DNA of 52,377 nucleotides from Desulfobulbaceae bacterium (GCA_002868945.1 PKTX01000004.1:75047-127423), one strand, 5' to 3'. Counted from the stretch's first letter, positions 25,512 to 34,454 are shown. Numbers and translations: made by a program. The notes: generated by a model not told the origin, from the letters alone.

Positions 25512-27896
25512 TTATTCGTTGCATTGCTTTTTAATGGCCACCTTCAGGGCCTCTTCAATCTTTTTGACATAATGGAAGGTGACCCCCTCCTTGACGTTGT
25601 CGCGGATTTCGTAGACATCCTTCTTATTCAGGTAGGGCAGAATGACATCCGTGATGCCGGAACGCACGGCCGCCAGGACCTTCTCCTTGACACCACCCAC
25701 CGGCAACACATCACCCCGCAGGGTAATCTCGCCGGTCATGGCCACATCTTTACACACCGGCAGATCAGTAAAGAGAGAGGTCAAGGCCACCACCATGGCT
25801 ACTCCGGCAGACGGGCCATCCTTGGGAGTGGCGCCCTCCGGAACATGGATATGGATGTCCTGGTTGGAAAAGATCTCCTCGTCCACCTCGAGCTCTTCGG
25901 CATGGGCCCGGATATAGGTAAGAGCGGCGGCAGTGGACTCCTTCATGACATCACCGAGCTTACCGGTCATCTTCAGGCCGCCGGTGCCCTTCATCATGGC
26001 CGCCTCAATAAAGAGCAAGGCACCGCCCACCGGTGTCCAGGCCAGACCTGTGGCCAATCCCGGCCCCCAGGAATAGGTGGAGGTCTCCGGAAAGTATTCA
26101 ATCTGGCCCAGATACTCCACCAGCTTCTTGGGGCCAACCGTCACCTTTTTCTTGTGGCCGGTGACGATATTCTTGGCCACGCCGCGACAGATGGCCGCCA
26201 GTTTCCGCTCCATGTTCCGGACACCTGCCTCCCGGGTGTAGGAGCGGATCACCGTACGGATGGCCTCATCGGTGATCTCCAGATTTTTGGCCGTCAGACC
26301 ATGGGCCTCAAGCTGTCGCTTGAAGAGATGCTCCTTGGCAATATGCAGCTTCTCTTCCTCCGTGTAGCCGGTGAGGCTGATCACCTCCATGCGATCGCGC
26401 AGCGGCTCGGGAATATTCTCCAGGTAGTTGGCCGTGGTGATGAACATCACCTTTGACAGATCAAAATTGACCTCCAGATAATGATCGCTGAAGGTGGAGT
26501 TCTGTTCCGGGTCCAACACCTCAAGCAGGGCCGAAGAGGGGTCGCCGCGGAAATCATTGCCAAGCTTATCGATCTCATCGAGCATGAACAGGGGGTTGTT
26601 GGAGCCGGCCTTCTTCAGGCTCTGGATAATACGACCCGGCAGGGCGCCGATATAGGTGCGGCGATGGCCCCTGATTTCCGCCTCATCGCGGACGCCGCCC
26701 AAGGAGAGCCTGACAAACTTGCGACCCATGGTGTGGGCAATGGACTGGCCCAGGGAGGTCTTGCCCACCCCGGGCGGACCGGCAAAACAGAGGATGGGAC
26801 CGTGCATGTCGCTTTTCAGTTTGCGAACGGCCAGAAACTCGACAATCCTCTTTTTGATTCTCTCCAGACCGTAATGGTCCTTGTTGAGATCCTCCTCGGC
26901 CTTACTGATATCCAGTCTGTCGCGGGTTGACTTTTTCCAGGGCAGGTCAAGTATCCAGTCAAGATAGGTTCGTGACACCGTATACTCCGATGACGAAGGG
27001 GAGATGCGCGACAGGCGATCAAGCTCCTTTTCCGCGACATTGCGCACCTCCTTGGGCAATCTGGCCTTGGCAAGACGCTCCTTGAGTTCGACAAAGTCAA
27101 GATTCTCACTATCCTCACCCAGCTCCTTTTTGATGGCGGCCAGCTGCTGACGCAGAAAGAACTCGCGCTGCTTGGAGTCGATGTCATCCTTGACGTTTTT
27201 CTGGATGGCGGCGCTCATCTCAATGGTTTCCAGGCGCTTGGCCAGTTCTTTGGTGACCCGGTGCAGCAGATCCTTGGCCTCGCTCTCTTCCAGGATTGCC
27301 TGCTCCCCCTCAACCGGCAGATGCAGCTGGGAGGTGGTCAGGTAGGCGATGTGAAAAGGGTCGGAAAGGGAATCCATGGTCATGATCAGCTCAGGCGGCA
27401 GCTTGGAGATTTCCACCAGTTCTTTAAACTGATCACTTATATTAAGGCTCAGGGCCTCAAGCTCCTGGTCCATGGTAAAGGTCATGGGGATTTCCGAGAC
27501 CGTGGCCACCAGATAGGGCTCTGTCTGGCTATAGTCGTGCAGGGCTATTTTCTTAATGCCGCTGACCAAAATCTGATACGAATCATCGTCGTTTTTGATC
27601 AGCTTGTGGATATAACCGGCAACGCCGACACTGTAGAGATCTTCCGGGCTGACCCGATCTTGGGGGTCCTGGTTGTCGACATAGGTGACAATGGCGAAAA
27701 GGCGATCCCTGACCAGGGCATCGTCGATGAGCCGCTTGGACGATTGGTCCTTCACCTGCAAGGGAAAACCCATCCCTGGATAGAAGACAAAGCCGTGCAG
27801 AGGCAATACCGGCAAAGAGTCCGGCAAGGCAAGCTTGGTGGGGTCCAGGGCCTTGTTGTTGTCCTTTTCAGATTCCGATTTTTTTTCTTCAGTCAT
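25512..27896 (-). CDS. lon: ATP-dependent protease Lon
   Basis: 794 residues. Substrate-binding N-terminal domain beginning LPVLPLHGFVFYPGMGFPL, a coiled-coil segment, an AAA+ module with Walker A GPPGVGKTSLG (about residue 370) and the LGGVRDEAEIRGHRRTYIGA region, and a C-terminal protease domain with the catalytic serine in PKDGPSAGVA (about residue 692) and the partner lysine about 43 residues later (VGGVKEKVLAA). It degrades damaged and regulatory proteins in the cytoplasm. ATG 27896 follows AGGACGCAAAG. The small heat-shock gene lies directly upstream on the same strand, so heat-shock co-regulation is likely. Confidence 0.97.
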   Translation of the reverse strand: MTEEKKSESEKDNNKALDPTKLALPDSLPVLPLHGFVFYPGMGFPLQVKDQSSKRLIDDALVRDRLFAIVTYVDNQDPQDRVSPEDLYSVGVAGYIHKLIKNDDDSYQILVSGIKKIALHDYSQTEPYLVATVSEIPMTFTMDQELEALSLNISDQFKELVEISKLPPELIMTMDSLSDPFHIAYLTTSQLHLPVEGEQAILEESEAKDLLHRVTKELAKRLETIEMSAAIQKNVKDDIDSKQREFFLRQQLAAIKKELGEDSENLDFVELKERLAKARLPKEVRNVAEKELDRLSRISPSSSEYTVSRTYLDWILDLPWKKSTRDRLDISKAEEDLNKDHYGLERIKKRIVEFLAVRKLKSDMHGPILCFAGPPGVGKTSLGQSIAHTMGRKFVRLSLGGVRDEAEIRGHRRTYIGALPGRIIQSLKKAGSNNPLFMLDEIDKLGNDFRGDPSSALLEVLDPEQNSTFSDHYLEVNFDLSKVMFITTANYLENIPEPLRDRMEVISLTGYTEEEKLHIAKEHLFKRQLEAHGLTAKNLEITDEAIRTVIRSYTREAGVRNMERKLAAICRGVAKNIVTGHKKKVTVGPKKLVEYLGQIEYFPETSTYSWGPGLATGLAWTPVGGALLFIEAAMMKGTGGLKMTGKLGDVMKESTAAALTYIRAHAEELEVDEEIFSNQDIHIHVPEGATPKDGPSAGVAMVVALTSLFTDLPVCKDVAMTGEITLRGDVLPVGGVKEKVLAAVRSGITDVILPYLNKKDVYEIRDNVKEGVTFHYVKKIEEALKVAIKKQCNE

Positions 27897-27994
27897 TCTT
27901 TGCGTCCTAATGGCTTGGGAGACAGGGCCTGATGCCGCGAGTGGCATGCTGCACACGGATGCTGGCGGATCGCCGTTCGACTTGGCATGGCCCT

Positions 27995-28429
27995 TTAGTC
28001 AACCTCTATTTTGATATGGCTCTGGCTATGCAGCTTGGGCATGGTGATGATCAGGTAGCCGTTGTGACATTTCGAGGTGGTGGCGGAAATGTTGACCGGC
28101 ACCGGCACCTTGATGGTCCGTCGGAAATCACCATGATCTATCTCCAGATTATGAATACAGATGGTATCGGCAAAGGCTGGGGCGGGCCGTTCTCCGGAGA
28201 TGGTGACGCTGTCCGACTCGGCGACCACCGAAATCTGATCCGGTTCAATGCCCGGCAATTCCATATAGATGATAATCTCCCCGGCCGTTTCAAAGACATC
28301 CGTGGGCGGCGCCTTCATCACCGCATGATAGGGCAGCATGCGGGGCATTGAGATGTGATCCAGGACACGGCCCAGATGTCGCTCCAGGTCGCTGAAACTA
28401 CATGGTTTATTTTTTTTAAATCGGTCCAT
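27995..28429 (-). CDS. Small heat-shock protein (Hsp20/alpha-crystallin family)
   Basis: 144 residues. The alpha-crystallin domain spans about residues 45-140: PPTDVFETAGEIIIYMELPGIEPDQISV, SDSVTISGERPAP, then the GDFRRTIKVPVPV block and NGYLIITMPK. It holds unfolding proteins in a refoldable state. The C-terminal IKIEVD tail resembles the IxI anchoring motif. ATG 28429 has AGGAAGGTG upstream; a GTG at 28438 is less likely. Transcribed toward lon with a 98-bp gap. Confidence 0.93.
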   Translation of the reverse strand: MDRFKKNKPCSFSDLERHLGRVLDHISMPRMLPYHAVMKAPPTDVFETAGEIIIYMELPGIEPDQISVVAESDSVTISGERPAPAFADTICIHNLEIDHGDFRRTIKVPVPVNISATTSKCHNGYLIITMPKLHSQSHIKIEVD

Positions 28430-28522
28430 CACAAACACCTTCCTGAAAAGTCACGATCAAATATCACAATATTCCTGTCATGCGTTTTGGCAGGCCCGAC
28501 GCCTCTCGTCACCCGAATGCGA

Positions 28523-28978
28523 TTACTTGCTTTGGGCCATGACCCGGATGACATCAGCCTTGCCGATTACCCCCACCAGCTTACCTTCCTTTAGCACCGG
28601 CAAGGTATGCACACCATGATCGGCAATAAGGCTGGCGATATCCTCCAGACTGGCATCCTCTTCCACGCTGAAGAGGCGCTCCGAGCAGAGGTCGGCAACC
28701 CGGGAACCGGTCATCCGTTTAATCTCCTTTTCAAAGGAGGCAGCGCTGTCCAGAAAGATAACGGAATCAAGGAAAGACGCCATGGTGGGGATATGCAGTT
28801 TTTTGTTCTGATCGATGAGATCATTTTCCGTTACCACCCCCACCACCGTGTCGTTGTCATCCACCACCGGCACTCCACCGATCCTGTTTTCGTAGAGCAA
28901 AACAGCAAGATCCTTGACGCTCATCTCAGGGTGAGCAACCTTTACATCGCAGGTCATAATATCCTTGGCCGTTAACAT
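28523..28978 (-). CDS. CBS-domain pair protein
   Basis: 151 residues. Two CBS motifs: MTCDVKVAHPEMSVKDLAVLL with GVPVVDDNDTVVGVVTENDL, and LFSVEEDASLEDIASLIADHGVHTLPVL with GKLVGVIGKADVIRVM, separated by a helical insert of about 45 residues. It probably senses adenine nucleotides. The ATG follows AAAGGAGAGATAGATA. Partner unknown; it lies upstream of hsp20 on the same strand. Confidence 0.92.
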   Translation of the reverse strand: MLTAKDIMTCDVKVAHPEMSVKDLAVLLYENRIGGVPVVDDNDTVVGVVTENDLIDQNKKLHIPTMASFLDSVIFLDSAASFEKEIKRMTGSRVADLCSERLFSVEEDASLEDIASLIADHGVHTLPVLKEGKLVGVIGKADVIRVMAQSK

Positions 28979-28992
28979 TATCTATCTCTCCT

Positions 28993-29334
28993 TTATTTTT
29001 TGCTGATATCCCAGCTGACAGTATAGCAGAAAAGTACTCGACGAAAACATTTTCCATGCCGCCACGATAAGCATTCTTGCTGGAACGGGAAAGACAACCA
29101 CCTGAAACAGCAACATAATTCAACAAGAAAAGCCGTTAAACATCCTTGACAAAACCATTTCAGCCAATAAGATGGGGCCCTGAGTGGCCGTGAGCAGATG
29201 TTGTCTTTTTTACAGTCGGCATCCTGTTCTCCGCCCAGCCATTCCACGTAACGGACACTCTCGTCTGGCTGGAAACAACATAAGGGGTCTTGAAGAATTG
29301 CTCGTTTTACACAATGACCAGGACAATTTTTCAT
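28993..29334 (-). CDS. Possible small cysteine-rich protein (doubtful)
   Basis: An open frame starting MKNCPGHCVKRAILQDPL contains CxxxC, CC and later cysteines, and its first 50 residues (…ESVRYVEWLGGEQDADC…) look like a real folded small protein. The rest, rich in W, F and C, does not, so there may be a frameshift after about residue 55. It starts 23 bp from the divergent rnfC start and has only a weak ribosome-binding site. It may also be chance. Confidence 0.25.
   Translation of the reverse strand: MKNCPGHCVKRAILQDPLCCFQPDESVRYVEWLGGEQDADCKKDNICSRPLRAPSYWLKWFCQGCLTAFLVELCCCFRWLSFPFQQECLSWRHGKCFRRVLFCYTVSWDISKK
29146..29173 (+). promoter_or_regulatory. Putative promoter of the rnf operon
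   Basis: TTGACA (29146-29151), 16-nt spacer, TAAGAT (29168-29173): a near-consensus sigma70 promoter about 185 nt upstream of rnfC in the 378-bp gap. No riboswitch fold or operator was recognised in the leader. Confidence 0.5.
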
Positions 29335-29357
29335 AATCCCCATAAAGCAAACAGATC

Positions 29358-30677
29358 ATGACAACTTTACTGACATTCCCCAAGGGCGGCGTTCACCCTC
29401 CGGCAGCAAAAGAGTACACCGCGCATCTGGCCACGGAAGCCATGCCGGTTCCCGACGAGCTGGAAATCATTCTCGGTCAACACATTGGCGCGCCCTGTAC
29501 TCCCACTGTCAGCAAACGGGCCGAGGTTGAGGAGGGCGAGCTGATCGGCGAGGTCAAAAAAGGGCTGGGTGTGCCTCTGCATGCTCCCGTGGCCGGCACC
29601 ATCAAGACCTTCGGCACCTCCGGCCACCCCATGCGGGTCTCGGCCCCCTCCATCACCATTCGTACCGATCAGGCGGCGCCGGCCCGCACCTATGAAAAAA
29701 AGGCGTGGTCACAGCTTGATGCCAAGGAGCTGCTGGCCAAGGTCCACAATGCCGGCATCATCGGTATAGGCGGCGCCGGTTTTCCCTCCCATGTCAAGCT
29801 CAGCCCTCCCCCGGACAATCCCATCGACACCCTTATCCTGAACGGTGCCGAATGTGAACCATACATCACCGCCGACCATCGTCAGATGCTGGAGAGAAGC
29901 GCCGAGATTGTCGAAGGCGCCAAGATTATCCTGAAGATTCTCGGTATCACCACCTGCCACATCGGCATTGAAAACAATAAACCCGATGCCATCAGCGCCA
30001 TGAACGTGGCCGTGGCCAATGCCGCCTCCGAGGAATTCACCATCAAGGTCCAGCCCCTGCAGGTCAAGTACCCACAGGGCTCGGAAAAGCAGCTTATCCA
30101 GGCCGTCACCGGCCGTAAGGTTCCTGCTTTTGCCCTGCCGTCAGCGGTGGGTGTCGTGGTGCACAACGTCTCCACCACGGCGGCCATCCATGATGCCGTG
30201 GTCCTTGACAAACCCCTCTATGAAAAGGTGGTGACCATCTCCGGCAAAGGCATCAGCAGGCCTGCCAATCTGCGGGTCAAGGTGGGCACCAAGCTCAGCG
30301 ACATTGTCGACTACCTGGGCGGTGTTACCGACGATCTGGCCAAGATCGTCATGGGCGGCCCGATGATGGGCTTTGCCGTTTCCAGCCTCGACATCCCGGT
30401 GACCAAGACCACCTCGTCGGTGCTCTTTCTGGCCGAGGACGAAATCGACACCTCTCCCCACTCCCAGTGCATCCGCTGCGGCTGGTGCCTGGAGGCGTGC
30501 CCCATGGGTCTGGAGCCCAAGGAGGTCGCCATCCATGTCGAGGCCGGCCGGCCACAGGACACCAAGCAGTTTGGTGTCTTTGAATGTTTTGAATGCGGCT
30601 GCTGCGCCTTTGTCTGTCCGGCCAAGCGGCCACTGGTGCAGTTTATCCGTCTGGCCAAGATGAAGGCCGCCGGTTGA
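29358..30677 (+). CDS. rnfC: Rnf complex subunit RnfC
   Basis: 439 residues. It is the cytoplasmic NADH/NAD+-binding, FMN- and Fe-S-containing subunit of the ferredoxin:NAD oxidoreductase. Features in order: N-terminal barrel with FPKGGVHPP, glycine-rich nucleotide site IIGIGGAGFPSHVK, NGAECEPYITADH (FMN/NADH region), an SLBB-type segment (TISGKGISRPANLRVKVG), and two 4Fe-4S motifs CIRCGWCLEACP and CFECGCCAFVCP. First gene of rnfCDGEAB. No clear ribosome-binding site precedes the ATG. Confidence 0.97.
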   Translation: MTTLLTFPKGGVHPPAAKEYTAHLATEAMPVPDELEIILGQHIGAPCTPTVSKRAEVEEGELIGEVKKGLGVPLHAPVAGTIKTFGTSGHPMRVSAPSITIRTDQAAPARTYEKKAWSQLDAKELLAKVHNAGIIGIGGAGFPSHVKLSPPPDNPIDTLILNGAECEPYITADHRQMLERSAEIVEGAKIILKILGITTCHIGIENNKPDAISAMNVAVANAASEEFTIKVQPLQVKYPQGSEKQLIQAVTGRKVPAFALPSAVGVVVHNVSTTAAIHDAVVLDKPLYEKVVTISGKGISRPANLRVKVGTKLSDIVDYLGGVTDDLAKIVMGGPMMGFAVSSLDIPVTKTTSSVLFLAEDEIDTSPHSQCIRCGWCLEACPMGLEPKEVAIHVEAGRPQDTKQFGVFECFECGCCAFVCPAKRPLVQFIRLAKMKAAG

Positions 30678-30729
30678 CAAGGCACCTTGAGCGAAAAAAG
30701 TCGGCGCTCACGACCGGTTCATAATATGA

Positions 30730-30810
30730 GGGTATCTTGAATAATTAGATATTTTATTTTCGTAGCGACGAAAAAAAATCGGGCAATAATAGCAATTATT
30801 CAAAATGGCC
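30730..30810. mobile_element. MITE-like element, copy B (81 bp) inside the rnf operon
   Basis: Left end GGGTATCTTGAATAATTAG; right end in reverse complement GGCCATTTTGAATAATTGC. The middle (ATTTTCGTAGCGACGAAAAA) matches the right part of copy A, so B is a strongly deleted version. No target duplication is visible (ATGA versus CATA), suggesting an older or rearranged copy. It lies between the rnfC stop and the rnfD ribosome-binding site, 13 bp before the AAGGAG. Confidence 0.8.
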
Positions 30811-30836
30811 CATAGTTTTTTATAAGGAGAGAAGCC

Positions 30837-31907
30837 ATCAAACAGCAAGACCCTGCCAACCTGGCGACTCAGGCCGGCCATGGCTTATGGAAAGTCTCGG
30901 TTTCCCCCCATGTGCGCAGCAGTGAGTCGGTTGAAAAAATCATGTGGAGCGTGGTGGCCTGCCTGGTGCCGCCCCTGATTCTGTCGACCTTCATCTTCGG
31001 CATCCAGACGTTGATCATCACCGCGGTCTCCGTGGCCAGCTGCGTTGCCGTGGAGGCCATCAGCCAGAAGGTGATGGGCCGCCAAGTAACGGTCCGCGAC
31101 GGCAGTGCCGTGATCACCGGCATGCTGCTCGCCTTTGTTATTCCACCCGGCGTTCCCTACCTGCTGCCGGTATTGGGGGCGGTGATGGCCATCTATATCG
31201 GCAAGCACCTGCTGGGCGGCATCGGTTACAACATTTTTAATCCGGCCCTGCTGGGCCGCGCCTTCCTGCTTGCCACCTTTCCGGTGGCCATGACCTCTGC
31301 CTGGTTGCCGGCAACACCGCCCTCGGAGATGGCCCTGTTCAAGTATCTGGGCACGGACATTGATGCCGTATCCACCGCCACCCCCCTGGCCCTGCTCAAG
31401 GAACAGGGCATGACCGCTGTCAACGAGACCTTTGGCGCCACCGCCAACCTCTATACCGACTTTTTCCTGGGTATCCGGCCCGGCTCCATTGGTGAGACCT
31501 CCGGACTGCTCATCCTTCTGGGCGGCCTCTACCTCCTTTATCGGCGCTACATTTCCTGGCATATCCCGGTAAGCATGCTGGCCACCATTGGCCTGCTCAC
31601 CTGGATCTTCGGCGGCGTCACCCCCTTCAGCGGCGATCCGCTGCTGGCCATTCTCTCGGGCGGTGCCCTGCTCGGCGCCTTTTTCATGGCCACTGATTAT
31701 GTCAGCAGTCCCACCAATAAAAAATCGCAGCTTATTTACGGCATGGGCATCGGCGCCCTTACCGTGCTGATCCGTCTCAAGGGTGGTTATCCGGAAGGGG
31801 TCTGCTACGCCATCCTGCTCATGAACCCCATCAGCTCGGTGCTAGATTCCTGGTTCAAGCCCAAGAGATTTGCCGCCCCCCTGCCTTCCCAGGGAGGTGC
31901 CAAATGA
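30837..31907 (+). CDS. rnfD: Rnf complex subunit RnfD, apparent ATC start
   Basis: About 356 residues, a membrane subunit with nine to ten helices. The family block VSVSPHVRSSESVEKIMW begins about 20 residues in. The flavin-attachment region reads STATPLALL (about residue 182), where relatives usually have SGATPL; the threonine that carries FMN is kept. The only good ribosome-binding site (AAGGAG, 30824-30829) is followed at 7 nt by ATC AAA CAG CAA. No ATG, GTG or TTG lies in frame between it and the conserved block; the first GTG (30912) would cut into conserved sequence and has no binding site. Translation therefore seems to start at ATC, or an ATG was altered here. The end overlaps rnfG by ATGA. 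Confidence 0.88.
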   Translation: MKQQDPANLATQAGHGLWKVSVSPHVRSSESVEKIMWSVVACLVPPLILSTFIFGIQTLIITAVSVASCVAVEAISQKVMGRQVTVRDGSAVITGMLLAFVIPPGVPYLLPVLGAVMAIYIGKHLLGGIGYNIFNPALLGRAFLLATFPVAMTSAWLPATPPSEMALFKYLGTDIDAVSTATPLALLKEQGMTAVNETFGATANLYTDFFLGIRPGSIGETSGLLILLGGLYLLYRRYISWHIPVSMLATIGLLTWIFGGVTPFSGDPLLAILSGGALLGAFFMATDYVSSPTNKKSQLIYGMGIGALTVLIRLKGGYPEGVCYAILLMNPISSVLDSWFKPKRFAAPLPSQGGAK

Positions 31908-32800
31908 AGGATATCTTCACCATTATCATCCGCCTCACCCTGGCCTGTATCATGGCCGGTCTGGTCATGGGCACCACCTATATTTTTACCAGCAACGCCA
32001 AGAAACATAACGAGCATGTCAACGAACAAAAGGCCATGTACGGTCTGCTCGGTTACGGCCCCGCCAACCAGGCACCCGACTCCATGGTCCTGCACGCCTT
32101 CTATCGCTACATAGTCAGCCATGACGATCTTCTCCACCTGGGGTATCTGGTTCCCCTGCAGGACAAGGGCTTCAGCTTTGTCACCATTGACCTGGACGGC
32201 AACTTTGTGGCGGCCCGGCAAGTGGATATCACCGGCAAGGAGGCCATTGAAGAAGAGGCGCGTCACCAGGCCATCGCAGCCGTTTTGGACGAAGAAGCCA
32301 CCATCCGCTATGCCGACAAGACCATCGTCGCCACCAACGACGGAAGGCGTCAGGCCTACCTGCTGCCCGGCGCATTCCCCGGCTTCAAGACCTTTATCCA
32401 CGTCATGCTGGCCCTGGATCCCCACTTTACCGTCCTTGGCCTGGAGGTCATGGAGCATGAGGAGGATCCCGGCCTGGGCGGTGAGATTGAAAAGGACTAC
32501 TTCAAAAACCAGTTTACCGGCAAGCCGTATGAGGTCTTAAAACACCTGGACGTCACCAAGACGCCCCTGCCCGACGACTATCGCCGGGCCCTGGAGGCGG
32601 ACCGCACCGGCATGAGCGCCGACGATGTCCGTGTCATCCAGGAGCAGTACAAGGATAAGGATATCTACGCCCTCACCGGCGCCACCATTTCCAGCCGGGC
32701 CGTTACCAACGGGGCCAAGGCCATTGTCAAGAAATTCGCCTATCGCCTCGGCATTCTTGACAAGGTCCTGGCGCAGGAAAATATTGCCGTCCCCTTTTAA
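31904..32800 (+). CDS. rnfG: Rnf complex subunit RnfG (covalent FMN)
   Basis: 298 residues, longer than the roughly 200 of typical RnfG. One N-terminal membrane helix (about 5-28) anchors a periplasmic FMN-binding domain. The flavinylation motif TGATISS is near residues 257-263; ApbE attaches FMN to its threonine, and apbE lies at the end of this cluster. The GLEVMEHEEDPGLGGEI block is the usual conserved stretch. The extra length lies between the membrane helix and the FMN domain (about 45-140). Confidence 0.95.
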   Translation: MKDIFTIIIRLTLACIMAGLVMGTTYIFTSNAKKHNEHVNEQKAMYGLLGYGPANQAPDSMVLHAFYRYIVSHDDLLHLGYLVPLQDKGFSFVTIDLDGNFVAARQVDITGKEAIEEEARHQAIAAVLDEEATIRYADKTIVATNDGRRQAYLLPGAFPGFKTFIHVMLALDPHFTVLGLEVMEHEEDPGLGGEIEKDYFKNQFTGKPYEVLKHLDVTKTPLPDDYRRALEADRTGMSADDVRVIQEQYKDKDIYALTGATISSRAVTNGAKAIVKKFAYRLGILDKVLAQENIAVPF

Positions 32801-32812
32801 AGCGGAGAGAGT

Positions 32813-33430
32813 ATGGCTACAGACAAGTCAAATATACAGCTGATTACCAACGGCATCTTAAACGAGAATCCCATTTTTCGTCTGGTGCTTTCCATGTGTC
32901 CGGCCGTGGGCATCAGCACCACGGTGATGAATGGTATTATGCTGGGGGTTGCCGTCCTCTTTGTCCAGGTCTTCTCCAGCGTCACCATCTCCATCTTCAA
33001 GAACGTCATTCACCCGCGCATCCGCATCCCGACCTACACCCTGACCATTGCCACCTGGGTAACGGTGATCGACCTGCTGCTCGCCGCCTACCTGCCCGAG
33101 GCCTACGGCAAGATGGGTATCTTCGTCAAACTGATCGTTGCCTTTGCCATCATCACCATGCGCCTGGAGATGTTTGCCTGCAAGGAATCGGTGCAGGCCT
33201 CCTTCTGGGATGGTATCGGCATGGGCCTGGGCTTCATGTTCGGCATGATGGCCATCGGCTTTGTCCGTGAGCTTCTGGGCATGGGCACCCTGCTGGGCTA
33301 TGATATTCTCGGCTTTCAACCCTTGCTCTTTTTTGTCCTGCACTGCGCCGGTTTCTTTGTGGTGGGGCTGATGATGGCCTTTTTCAACTATGTCGAGATC
33401 ATCTACAAAAAAACGAAACAGGGGGCCTGA
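32813..33430 (+). CDS. rnfE: Rnf complex subunit RnfE
   Basis: 205 residues, six helices. The RnfD/E family start NGILNENPIFRLVLSMCPA, the central YTLTIATWVTVIDLLL, and the MRLEMFACKESVQASFWDGIGMGLGF region are present; the paired cysteines (one in each half) bind the membrane-embedded 2Fe-2S cluster with RnfA. The ATG follows GCGGAGAGAGT. Confidence 0.96.
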   Translation: MATDKSNIQLITNGILNENPIFRLVLSMCPAVGISTTVMNGIMLGVAVLFVQVFSSVTISIFKNVIHPRIRIPTYTLTIATWVTVIDLLLAAYLPEAYGKMGIFVKLIVAFAIITMRLEMFACKESVQASFWDGIGMGLGFMFGMMAIGFVRELLGMGTLLGYDILGFQPLLFFVLHCAGFFVVGLMMAFFNYVEIIYKKTKQGA

Positions 33431-33443
33431 GGGAAAAGCTATT

Positions 33444-34388
33444 ATGAAAAACATCATGCTCCGCCAGATTATCATTATACTGCTGCTCTGCGGCCTGCCC
33501 GGTCTGACCCAGGCCGCGGACCTCATTGCCGACAAGAGCTTTGGCGACGACAATGAAATCATCGTCACCTTCAGTCAGGCCGTTGACATGGAGGCCGCCA
33601 TCAATCCGGCCAATTACACGGTCTACGAGGAGCCGGACCCGGATATCCGTCTGAGCGTCGAGGCCGTCAGCGTGGCCGACGACCTGATGAGCGCCAGCCT
33701 GCGCTTTCGTGAGCCCCTTAACACCAGTCAACCCCATGTGGTGGCCATAGCCAATCTTAGCCCCGACCCGGAGGTGGTAACCACCTTCACCGTGGCCAAA
33801 CCTTATATCGGCTATCTGCTCGGCATCCTGGTCTCCGCCCTGCTTATCAACAACTTTGTTTTCACCAAGTATCTTGGCCTCTGCGTTTTTTTCGGCACCT
33901 CAAAGCGCAAGGATACAGCCAAAGGCATGGGCTTCACCTTCACCATCGTGATAGTGGTCTCCGCCATTATGAGCTGGTTTTTCTACCAGTTCATCCTCAA
34001 GCCTTTTGACCTCAACTTCCTGCAGATTGTTATCTTCATCGGCCTGGTCTCCCTTACCGTTCAGGCGGTGGACACCATCCTGCGCAAGGTGAATCCCGAC
34101 CTCTTCAACGCCTTTGGAGTCTACCTGGTGCTGGTTATCGCCAACTGCGTCATTATTGCCGTACCCCTGATCCTGGCCGATAACGAGTATAATTTCTTTG
34201 AGACCTTCATGCTGTCGCTGGGCGCCGGCGGCGGCTTCCTGCTCGCCCTCTACCTGATGAGTTCGGTACGCGAACGCATAGAACTGGCCAACGTGCCGCC
34301 TACCTTCAAGGGTGTACCCATTGCCTTTATCGTGGCCGGCCAGTTTGCCCTGGCCTTTCTCGGTTTTTCAGGAATGCAGCTCTTTTAA
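33444..34388 (+). CDS. rnfA: RnfA with N-terminal secreted Ig-like extension
   Basis: 314 residues instead of the usual 190 or so. Residues 1-24 form a clear signal peptide (MKNIMLRQIIIILLLCGLPG, then LTQA). Residues about 25-115 look like a SbsA/CARDB-type Ig-like domain (IIVTFSQAVDMEAAINPANY, then YTVYE). From about residue 118 the normal RnfA begins: YLLGILVSALLINNFVFTKYLGLC, followed by five more helices; the cluster-binding cysteines are present in LGLC and ANCVII. The extension would sit in the periplasm beside RnfG. The start has GAGGGAAAAGC upstream and the frame is continuous, so this is one protein rather than two. Confidence 0.94.
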   Translation: MKNIMLRQIIIILLLCGLPGLTQAADLIADKSFGDDNEIIVTFSQAVDMEAAINPANYTVYEEPDPDIRLSVEAVSVADDLMSASLRFREPLNTSQPHVVAIANLSPDPEVVTTFTVAKPYIGYLLGILVSALLINNFVFTKYLGLCVFFGTSKRKDTAKGMGFTFTIVIVVSAIMSWFFYQFILKPFDLNFLQIVIFIGLVSLTVQAVDTILRKVNPDLFNAFGVYLVLVIANCVIIAVPLILADNEYNFFETFMLSLGAGGGFLLALYLMSSVRERIELANVPPTFKGVPIAFIVAGQFALAFLGFSGMQLF

Positions 34389-34454
34389 GGAATCGCTAGC
34401 CGTGTCATGTAACGACCTTCAATATTTCGGCGCCAACCGGAACAGGTGTAAAAT

